This document shows, one piece after another, positions 1 through 5,037 of a stretch of 5,494 nt of DNA (the stretch's first letter is position 1; the number at the start of each line of letters is the position of its first letter). The DNA is taken from assembly GCA_048498575.1 (NCBI GenBank), contig JBEHXS010000180.1, positions 1-5,494 of the forward strand. The letters run 5' to 3'. The DNA is from DASZQY01 sp048498575 (lineage in GTDB: Bacteria; Pseudomonadota; Alphaproteobacteria; Rhizobiales; Kaistiaceae). A program made the translations under genes and the position numbers. The notes under the pieces were generated by a model. It had not been told where the DNA came from. It saw nothing but the letters and a program-made list of their open reading frames with translations, and searched no databases.

Positions 1-147
1 CGGGTCCTCGCCGCTCAGCGCGAAATCGTAGAAGACGCAGCCGGGTTCCTTGCGCGTGGCGAGCGCCCCCTTCCGGTATTCGGCGACGAAGGCGTCGCGG
101 TTGCCCGGCTTCAGCTTCAGCCAGCCCATGATGTATTTCTTCTGCAC
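1..147 (-). CDS. ABM-domain (YgiN-like) protein, N-terminal part, runs off the left edge
   Basis: Only the first 49 codons are visible; the frame is still open at base 1. The protein starts with MQKKYIMGWLKLKPG and continues through an EPGCVFYDF segment (about residues 34-42) followed by SGEDP. A hydrophobic first strand, then a helix, then an 'EPGC...Y' strand, is the usual pattern of the small antibiotic-biosynthesis-monooxygenase fold, a ferredoxin-like dimer of about 100 residues. Family members include quinol monooxygenases, haem-degrading enzymes and many proteins of unknown substrate, so no reaction can be assigned. I chose the GTG at 147 over the ATG at 129 because a strong purine-rich ribosome site lies 7 bases before the GTG, while the ATG has none. 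It lies 16 bases after the dcd stop in the same direction, so it is probably co-transcribed with dcd. Confidence 0.72.
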   Translation of the reverse strand, partial: MQKKYIMGWLKLKPGNRDAFVAEYRKGALATRKEPGCVFYDFALSGEDP

Positions 148-154
148 GGTGTCG

Positions 155-161
155 CTCCCCC
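155..161 (-). promoter_or_regulatory. Ribosome binding site of the ABM-domain gene
   Basis: The minus strand reads GGGGGAG here, 7 bases before the GTG at 147. It falls in the 16-base gap between the dcd stop (164-166) and this gene. The spacing fits the GTG and not the downstream ATG at 129, so it decides the start. Confidence 0.65.
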
Positions 162-163
162 TT

Positions 164-1264
164 TTACACGGCGGCCCAGGGACGGAAGTGCTTCGACAGC
201 TTCAGGCCCTGCGCCTGGTAATTCGAGCCGAGGTCGCTGCCGTAGAGCTTTGCCGGCCGCGCGGTCAGCCGCTCGTAGACCAGGCGGCCGACCACCTGCC
301 CGTCCTCAAGGATGAACGGCACCTCGTGGCTGCGCACCTCAAGCACGGCGCGGCTGCCGGTGCCGCCGGCGGCGCTGTGGCCGAAACCGGGATCGAAGAA
401 GCCGGCGTAGTGGACGCGGAACTCGCCGACCAGCGGATCGAACGGCACCATCTCGGCGGCGTAATCGGGCGGGACGTGGACGGCCTCGCGCGAGACCAGG
501 ATGTAGAACTGGTCGGGATCGAGGATGAGTTCGTGGCTTCTGTGGGCGGTGATCGGCTCCCAGAAATCCGCCGGGTCCTGCGCGGCGCGCTTGTCGACGT
601 CGATCACCGCCGTATGGCGCTTGGCGCGATAGCCGACGATGCCGTCGCGGCCGGAAAGATCGATGGTGACGGTGATGCCGTTGGCGATATGCGGCACGCC
701 GGCGACCAGCGTCTCCTTCTCGTGGAGGGCGAGGAGCGCGGCGTCGTCCAGCCGCGCCTCACCGCGGCGAAGGCGCATCTGCGACAGGCGCGAGCCAGCG
801 CGGACCAGCACCGGGAAGGTGCGCGGGCTGACCTCGAGATAGAGCGGGCCGTGGTAGCCGACGGCGATGCTGTCGAACTCGCGGGCGTGGTCGGTGATGA
901 CGCGGGTGAAGACGTCGAGGCGGCCGGTCGAGGATTTCGGATTGGCGGCGGCGGCAAGATCGGGCGGCAACGCCAGCCGCTCCATCAGCGGCACGATGTA
1001 GACGCAGCCGGTTTCGAGCACGGCGCCGTCCTTCAGGCTGAATTCGTGGAGGGTCACGTTCGCCAGGCGCTCGGCGACGGTGCGCCCCGGTCCGGGCAGG
1101 AAGCTCGCGCGGACGCGGTAGGCGGTATCGCCGAGGCGGAGATCGAGGCTCGCCGGCTGGACCTGGTCGGCGTCGAGCGGACGGGGTGCGGCAATAATGC
1201 CCGCCGCGAACAGTTCGCGGATCGCTTCGTCCGGCAGAATTCCCGCCGCTTTTGCCTCAGCCAT
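164..1264 (-). CDS. dcd: 2'-deoxycytidine 5'-triphosphate deaminase, long tandem-domain form
   Basis: This 366-residue cytosolic protein should deaminate dCTP to dUTP, supplying dUMP for dTTP synthesis. The first half carries the Dcd/dUTPase signatures: QPASLDLRLG at 36-45 (matching the ATVDVRLG region of E. coli Dcd), SSTGR at 111-115 (matching SSLAR) and LYLEV at 141-145, with Glu144 the likely catalytic acid. The second half repeats the fold: VPPDY near 264, FFDPGFG at 289-295, VLEV at 307-310 with Glu309, and a C-terminal NYQAQG lid near 348-353. E. coli Dcd has a single domain of about 193 residues, so this is a fused duplication, a form known in alphaproteobacteria. The second half has no Ser-Ser-x-x-Arg equivalent. 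The ATG at 1264 lacks a clear ribosome site, but homology begins soon after it. dcd is divergent from metZ, and the ABM gene follows 16 bases downstream. Confidence 0.93.
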   Translation of the reverse strand: MAEAKAAGILPDEAIRELFAAGIIAAPRPLDADQVQPASLDLRLGDTAYRVRASFLPGPGRTVAERLANVTLHEFSLKDGAVLETGCVYIVPLMERLALPPDLAAAANPKSSTGRLDVFTRVITDHAREFDSIAVGYHGPLYLEVSPRTFPVLVRAGSRLSQMRLRRGEARLDDAALLALHEKETLVAGVPHIANGITVTIDLSGRDGIVGYRAKRHTAVIDVDKRAAQDPADFWEPITAHRSHELILDPDQFYILVSREAVHVPPDYAAEMVPFDPLVGEFRVHYAGFFDPGFGHSAAGGTGSRAVLEVRSHEVPFILEDGQVVGRLVYERLTARPAKLYGSDLGSNYQAQGLKLSKHFRPWAAV

Positions 1265-1291
1265 GCGGCGAAGCGTTAAACCATGGGGCGA

Positions 1292-1319
1292 TTGACGCCA
1301 AGTTCGGATGTGCCTATGA
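1292..1319 (+). promoter_or_regulatory. Predicted sigma70-type promoter of metZ
   Basis: TTGACG at 1292-1297 is a strong -35 match. A 16-base spacer leads to CTATGA at 1314-1319, a good alphaproteobacterial -10. Transcription would start near 1325-1327, just upstream of the first aptamer stem at 1331, which is where a riboswitch leader should begin. This fit between promoter and aptamer is the main support. It also rules out the in-frame ATG at 1283 as the metZ start. Confidence 0.6.
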
Positions 1320-1330
1320 CCACAACGTTC

Positions 1331-1389
1331 CGTGGTCCTTTGAGCCGGCCGGCTTGCAGCCACGTTAAAGAAGTCGCTAAAGAGGCCGG
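1331..1389 (+). promoter_or_regulatory. SAM-II (SAM_alpha) riboswitch aptamer
   Basis: The leader of metZ carries the strings I recognise as conserved in SAM-II aptamers: CGGCTTGCAGCCACGTTAAA (1350-1369), then AAGTCGCTAAAGAGG (1371-1385). The expected H-type pseudoknot can be drawn. P1 pairs 1331-1335 (CGTGG) with 1360-1364 (CCACG). A second helix pairs 1351-1355 (GGCTT) with 1371-1375 (AAGTC, one G-U pair) and stacks on 1345-1350 (CCGGCC) paired with 1384-1389 (GGCCGG). The GCTAAAGA segment at 1376-1383, near the SAM site in the known structure, stays unpaired. SAM-II elements typically sit before metA, metX or metZ in alphaproteobacteria and repress when SAM is plentiful. The context here, 59 bases before metZ with a terminator in between, fits that. 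Recognition is from memory and hand pairing, not a covariance search. Confidence 0.9.
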
Positions 1390-1397
1390 AAGGGATG

Positions 1398-1432
1398 AAA
1401 CCCGGCCCGGCATTTCGACGGCCGGGTTTTTT
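1398..1432 (+). terminator. Intrinsic terminator (attenuator) in the metZ leader
   Basis: CCCGGCC at 1401-1407 pairs perfectly with GGCCGGG at 1420-1426 across a 12-base loop. AAA (1398-1400) can extend the stem with the first bases of the run of six T at 1427-1432. It lies after the aptamer and only 15 bases before the metZ start codon, with the metZ ribosome site starting 4 bases past the T run. This position is that of a riboswitch expression platform, not the end of a gene. The 5' arm can also pair with 1384-1389, a possible antiterminator. Confidence 0.85.
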
Positions 1433-1447
1433 GTTGGAGCATCCCCG

Positions 1448-2662
1448 ATGGCGAAGAAAGCCGCCGCCCCCAAGACTGCCAAGACCAGGCGAACCCTTCG
1501 CCCCGCCACCCAGCTCGTCCACGGCGGCATCCTGCGCTCGCAATTCGCCGAGAATGCCGAGGCGCTGTTCCTGACGCAGGGCTACGTCTACGACACGGCG
1601 GAGCAGGCCGCCGCCCGCTTCAAGGGCGAAACGCCCGGCTTCATCTATTCGCGCTTCTCCAATCCGACGGTAGCGATGTTCGAGGAGCGCATGCGGCTGC
1701 TCGAAGGCGCCGGCGCGGCGCGCGCCACGGCGAGCGGCATGGCGGCGGTGACGGCGACGTTCCTCTCGTGCCTCAAGCAGGGCGACCACGTCGTCGCGGC
1801 GAAGGCGCTGTTCAGCTCGAACCTCTACATCATCGACACTCTGCTGCCGAAATTCGGCATCGGCTGCACGCTGGTCGACGGCGGCGATCTCGCGCAATGG
1901 AAGAAGGCGGCGACCAAGAAGACGAAGCTGTTCTTCCTCGAATCGCCGACCAACCCGACGCTCGAGGTCTACGACATCGCGGCGGTCGCCGAGATCGCGC
2001 ACAAGGCGGGCGCGCGGCTCATCGTCGACAACGTGTTCGCGACGCCGCTGCTGCAGCGGCCGCTCGAGCTCGGCGCCGACGTCGTGGTCTATTCGGCGAC
2101 CAAGCACATCGACGGCGGCGGGCGCGTGCTCGGCGGCGTCATCCTCGCCGACGAGCAGTTCATCGCCGACCACGTCCACAATTTCCTGCGCCAGACCGGC
2201 CCTTCGCTCTCGCCGTTCAATGCGTGGGTGCTGCTCAAGGGGCTGGAGACGCTTTCGGTGCGCGTCGAGAAGCAGACGGCGACCGCGGCGCGCCTCGCCG
2301 ACCTCATCGCCGGGCACAAGAAGGTGACGCGCGTGCTCTACCCATGGCGCGAGGACCACCCGCAATACGCCATCGCCAAGCGGCAGATGACGGGCGGCTC
2401 GACGCTGATCGCCTTCGAGGTGAAGGGCGGACAGAAGGGCGCCTTCAAGGCGTCGAACGGGCTCGAGGTTATCCGCATTTCGAACAATCTCGGCGACGCC
2501 AAGAGCCTGATCACCCACCCCTCGACGACTACCCACCAGCGCCTCAGCGAAGAGGCGCGGCTGGAACTCGGCATCACGCAGGGGATGCTCCGGCTTTCGG
2601 TCGGGCTGGAAGACGCCGACGACCTCGCCGAGGACCTGGCGCGGGCACTCGACGCGGTATGA
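1448..2662 (+). CDS. metZ: O-succinylhomoserine sulfhydrylase (PLP-dependent)
   Basis: This 404-residue cytosolic enzyme should join O-succinylhomoserine (or O-acetylhomoserine) with sulfide to give homocysteine, the direct-sulfhydrylation route to methionine. It belongs to the Cys/Met-metabolism PLP family. Visible marks are YSRFSNPT at 67-74 (PLP phosphate contacts from the partner subunit), SGMAA at 96-100, ESPTNPTLE at 165-173, VDN at 193-195 with Asp194 contacting the PLP ring, and SATKHIDG at 216-223 with Lys219 the Schiff-base lysine. ITHPSTTTH at 355-363 and the final GLEDADDL are also typical. The ATG at 1448 follows GGAG (1436-1439) by 8 bases. The first 15 residues are rich in Lys, Ala and Arg, and the family core starts near RPATQLVHGG. 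The SAM-II leader supports methionine synthesis over MetB or cystathionine lyase. The acyl donor cannot be fixed by eye. Confidence 0.93.
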   Translation: MAKKAAAPKTAKTRRTLRPATQLVHGGILRSQFAENAEALFLTQGYVYDTAEQAAARFKGETPGFIYSRFSNPTVAMFEERMRLLEGAGAARATASGMAAVTATFLSCLKQGDHVVAAKALFSSNLYIIDTLLPKFGIGCTLVDGGDLAQWKKAATKKTKLFFLESPTNPTLEVYDIAAVAEIAHKAGARLIVDNVFATPLLQRPLELGADVVVYSATKHIDGGGRVLGGVILADEQFIADHVHNFLRQTGPSLSPFNAWVLLKGLETLSVRVEKQTATAARLADLIAGHKKVTRVLYPWREDHPQYAIAKRQMTGGSTLIAFEVKGGQKGAFKASNGLEVIRISNNLGDAKSLITHPSTTTHQRLSEEARLELGITQGMLRLSVGLEDADDLAEDLARALDAV

Positions 2663-2671
2663 GGCACCGCA

Positions 2672-2698
2672 TTGACGCTGTCGCGGGCCTTTCATAAA
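2672..2698 (+). promoter_or_regulatory. Possible promoter for apaG
   Basis: TTGACG at 2672-2677 matches the -35 used at metZ, sharing the eight bases ATTGACGC. CATAAA at 2693-2698 is a fair -10 after a short 15-base spacer. Predicted initiation falls around 2705-2707, on or next to the apaG ATG at 2707. No terminator is visible after metZ, so read-through from metZ may also express apaG. Confidence 0.38.
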
Positions 2699-2706
2699 GA
2701 CAGGGC

Positions 2707-3099
2707 ATGTACCGGGAAACGACACGCGCCATCCAGGTGACCGTAGAGCCGAGCTTCGTCGAGGCGGAATCCTCGCCGGAGAACGGGCACTATTTCTGGG
2801 CCTACAAGATCGAGATCCAGAACCTCGGCGGGGAGATCGTGCGGCTGCGCTCGCGCCATTGGCGGATCACCGACGCTAACGGCAAAATCGAGGAAGTGCG
2901 CGGCGCCGGCGTGGTCGGCAAGCAGCCGGTGCTGAAGCCCGGCGAAAGCTTCGCCTATACCAGCGGCTGCCCGCTGACGACCCCTTCCGGCATCATGGTC
3001 GGCACCTACCAGATGCAGGCCGAGAACGGCGAACTGTTCTCGATCGCGATCCCGGCGTTCTCGCTCGACGTGCCGGACGCGCCGCGGACGATGAACTGA
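2707..3099 (+). CDS. apaG: ApaG (DUF525) protein
   Basis: At 130 residues this is full length for ApaG, a one-domain protein with an immunoglobulin/fibronectin-III-like beta sandwich. Family marks seen are HWRITDANG at 51-59, GAGVVGKQP at 66-74, YTSGCPL at 84-90, PSGIMVGTYQM at 93-103 and IPAFSLD at 115-121. No signal peptide or membrane segment is seen. In enterobacteria the gene is also called corD because mutants are altered in cobalt resistance and magnesium efflux, but the molecular role is unsettled, so 'efflux protein' would overstate it. The ATG at 2707 agrees with the usual MYR start of homologues. AGGG lies just one base before it, too close for a normal ribosome site. It follows metZ by 44 bases, and the phosphotransferase gene follows 19 bases later in the same direction. 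Confidence 0.93.
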   Translation: MYRETTRAIQVTVEPSFVEAESSPENGHYFWAYKIEIQNLGGEIVRLRSRHWRITDANGKIEEVRGAGVVGKQPVLKPGESFAYTSGCPLTTPSGIMVGTYQMQAENGELFSIAIPAFSLDVPDAPRTMN

Positions 3100-3118
3100 C
3101 GGCCGGCCGGGCCAGCCC

Positions 3119-4036
3119 GTGAAAGCCGAACGCGCCCGCATCCTGGCCGAATTTCGCGTCGGTCCGGCGAACCTCATCGGCGAGGGCGGCGAATCCTTCG
3201 TCTATGAACTCGGGCCGGCGCACATCCTGCGCCTGCCGCGGGCGGGCAAGTTTCCGCCCGGCAGCCGCCTCGCGCTGCAAGCATTCCTGACATCGATCGA
3301 AGGCCGGTTCCCTTTCCGCACGCCGCGCATCGAGGAGATCGGGCCGGACGAAACGTGGACGGTGGAGGCGCGGCTGCCCGGCCATCCGCTCTCGCCCTTC
3401 CTGAAAACGGCGCACGACGACAGCCGCGACCGGGCGCTGCGCAGTTATGCCCGCGCCGTCGAGGAAATCGCGACCGTTCGCCTCGACGACCTGCCCTACG
3501 GCAACATCGTGGCGCCGCAGCCGGTGACGGCGCCGGACTGGCGGCTGTTCCTGCGCGAGAGCCTCGACCGTTTCCGCAGCCAGAACCGCATCGCCATCGC
3601 GCGCGACGTCGGCGACCCGTACGCGCTGCAGGACCGCGCCGCCGATCTCATCCTGGCGCTGCCCGAGTTGCCGACGCGCTCGCTGGTGCACGGCGACTAT
3701 TTCCCCGGCAACGTGCTGATCGGGCCCGACCTCGAAGTCTCGGCGGTGCTCGACTTCGGGCCGTACACGGTGTGCGGCGACCCGACGCTCGATCTCGCGG
3801 TCTCCTACCTGACGCTGGAGCTGATCGAGGAGACGACCGCCGACGACGCGCGCTTCGTGCGCGAGATGCTGATCGAGCGCCACGGCGAGGAGATCGTGCC
3901 GGCGTTCCGCTTCTACCGGGCGTGGCTGGCGTTCTCGATGGCCGACCCGGCGAACGCGGGACCGCCCTACCCCAAGCTCTACGGCTGGAGCATCGCGATG
4001 CTCAGGCTGCTGGCGGAGGGCCGGCTGCCGGCGTGA
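3119..4036 (+). CDS. Aminoglycoside phosphotransferase (APH)-family kinase-like protein, substrate unknown
   Basis: This 305-residue soluble protein has the kinase-like fold of APH/choline-kinase enzymes. The N lobe shows a glycine-rich loop, GEGGESFVYEL (21-31), then HILRLPR (35-41), where Arg stands in the usual nucleotide-binding Lys position, as often in this family. The C lobe has the Brenner motif HGDYFPGN at 191-198 with Asp193 the likely catalytic base and Asn198 a metal ligand. LDFG at 211-214 gives metal-binding Asp212, and GDPTLDLA at 220-227 follows. The key residues are intact, so it is probably active. Its acceptor could be a sugar, amino alcohol or small metabolite, and the family name is not evidence of antibiotic resistance. 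GTG at 3119 is the only usual start codon before the glycine loop. It has no clear ribosome site and may rely on coupling to apaG, which stops 19 bases upstream. Its TGA directly abuts the hslO stop. Confidence 0.82.
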   Translation: MKAERARILAEFRVGPANLIGEGGESFVYELGPAHILRLPRAGKFPPGSRLALQAFLTSIEGRFPFRTPRIEEIGPDETWTVEARLPGHPLSPFLKTAHDDSRDRALRSYARAVEEIATVRLDDLPYGNIVAPQPVTAPDWRLFLRESLDRFRSQNRIAIARDVGDPYALQDRAADLILALPELPTRSLVHGDYFPGNVLIGPDLEVSAVLDFGPYTVCGDPTLDLAVSYLTLELIEETTADDARFVREMLIERHGEEIVPAFRFYRAWLAFSMADPANAGPPYPKLYGWSIAMLRLLAEGRLPA

Positions 4037-5032
4037 CTACTCCGCGCCTTCGAATTCCTTCGGGTCGAATTCGTACTTCGTCCCGCAGAATTCGCAGGTG
4101 ACCGAGATGGCGCCTTCCTCGACGCTGTCGGCGATTTCGGCGGCATTGAAATTGGCGAGCACGCCGGAGACCTTCTCGCGCGAGCAGGAGCACTGGTCGC
4201 GCACGCCGACCGCGTTGAAGACGCGCACGCCGCGCTCGTTGAACAGGCGGAAGAGCAGGCTCTCGACCGGCACCGAGGGATCGGTGAGCTCGTCATCCTC
4301 GACCGTCTCGGCGAGCGAGCGGGCCTCGATCCAGGCGTCGTCCTCGTCGTCGTCGCCGTTCTCGACGCCGGCGGGCGCATCGCCGCCGGGCAGATCGGGC
4401 TGGCGCATGCGGTCCGGCGATTCGGGCAGGAACTGGACGATGAGGCCGCCGGCCCGCCAGGAATGGCGAAGCGCGCCGCCCTCGCGCACCTGCATCTCGG
4501 CAACGGCGAGACGGACGCGCGTCGGAATCTGCTCGGACTGGCGGAAATAGGTGTGGGCGACCTCCTCGAGGCTGTCGCCTTCCAGCGGCACGACGCCCTG
4601 GTAACGCGCGGCGGCGACCTGATCGATGGTCATGGCGAGCGTGCCCTTGCCGAGCAGCTTGCCCGGCGAGGCTTCGCCGGCGGCCTCGGCCGCCGCGATA
4701 CGCGCGGCATCGAAGCGGGCATAGGCGCGGATGGCGCCGCCCGAGCGATAATCCACGACCAGCATGTCGACCGGACCGTCGGTCTCGGTCTGGACCGTGA
4801 AGCGGCCGTCGATCTTGAGCGAGGAGCCAAGCAGCACGGCGAGCACGATCGCCTCGGCGAGCAGGCGCGAGACCGGCGGCGGATAATCGTGACGGGCGAG
4901 GATGGCGTCGAGCGCCGGGCCCATCTGGATGGCGCGGCCGCGCACGTCGAGCGCCTCGACGACGAACGGCCGCACTGCGTCGTCGCCGGCGGGACCAAAG
5001 GGTTCGACGGCGCCTTCAAAGGCAATGGTCAT
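4037..5032 (-). CDS. hslO: Hsp33 redox-regulated holdase chaperone
   Basis: Hsp33 is a cytosolic chaperone that is inactive while a zinc ion is held by four cysteines. It unfolds and binds damaged proteins when oxidants form disulfides. The four cysteines are present in the right pattern: CSC at 281-283 and CEFC at 313-316. The N-terminal core (about 1-200) includes RLLAEAIVLAVLLGSSLK near 56-73, YFRQSEQIP at 162-170 and WRAGGLIVQFLP at 192-203. At 331 residues it is longer than the 292 of E. coli. The extra length falls between core and zinc domain (about 204-255) and is rich in Asp and Glu, as I recall for other alphaproteobacteria. I chose the ATG at 5032 over the GTG at 5056 because GGGAG lies 9 bases before it. 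argF ends 5 bases upstream, so translational coupling is likely. Confidence 0.94.
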   Translation of the reverse strand: MTIAFEGAVEPFGPAGDDAVRPFVVEALDVRGRAIQMGPALDAILARHDYPPPVSRLLAEAIVLAVLLGSSLKIDGRFTVQTETDGPVDMLVVDYRSGGAIRAYARFDAARIAAAEAAGEASPGKLLGKGTLAMTIDQVAAARYQGVVPLEGDSLEEVAHTYFRQSEQIPTRVRLAVAEMQVREGGALRHSWRAGGLIVQFLPESPDRMRQPDLPGGDAPAGVENGDDDEDDAWIEARSLAETVEDDELTDPSVPVESLLFRLFNERGVRVFNAVGVRDQCSCSREKVSGVLANFNAAEIADSVEEGAISVTCEFCGTKYEFDPKEFEGAE

Positions 5033-5037
5033 TTCAT

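Noticed and set aside
50..1279. A plus-strand open frame of about 400 codons opposite dcd
   Set aside because: Its composition is that of a GC-rich shadow frame, it has no recognisable domain, and dcd on the other strand is clear.
1283..1447. In-frame upstream ATG giving metZ a 55-residue N-terminal extension
   Set aside because: It would translate through the riboswitch and terminator, lies upstream of the predicted transcription start, and does not look like a MetZ N-terminus. The ATG at 1448 has a good ribosome site.
164..2725. An uninterrupted minus-strand frame of about 850 codons covering dcd and the antisense of metZ
   Set aside because: Only the last 366 codons are dcd. The upstream part is Arg-rich, low-complexity translation opposite metZ and has no family features. 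It reflects the lack of stop codons in GC-rich DNA, not a fusion protein.
3100..3118. GGCCGGCC palindrome in the apaG-phosphotransferase gap, as a terminator or protein site
   Set aside because: The gap is only 19 bases and no T run follows. Such GC palindromes are common in this composition, and the genes look co-transcribed.
2993..3883. A minus-strand open frame of nearly 300 codons opposite apaG and the phosphotransferase
   Set aside because: It crosses two well-supported genes on the plus strand and has an Arg/Ala/Val-rich shadow composition with no motif.
4051..4073. Inverted repeat CGAATTC / GAATTCG with a 9-base loop just past the phosphotransferase stop, a possible terminator
   Set aside because: It lies inside hslO and is explained by two Glu-Phe codon pairs near its C-terminus. 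The stem is short and AT-rich and has no T run on either strand.
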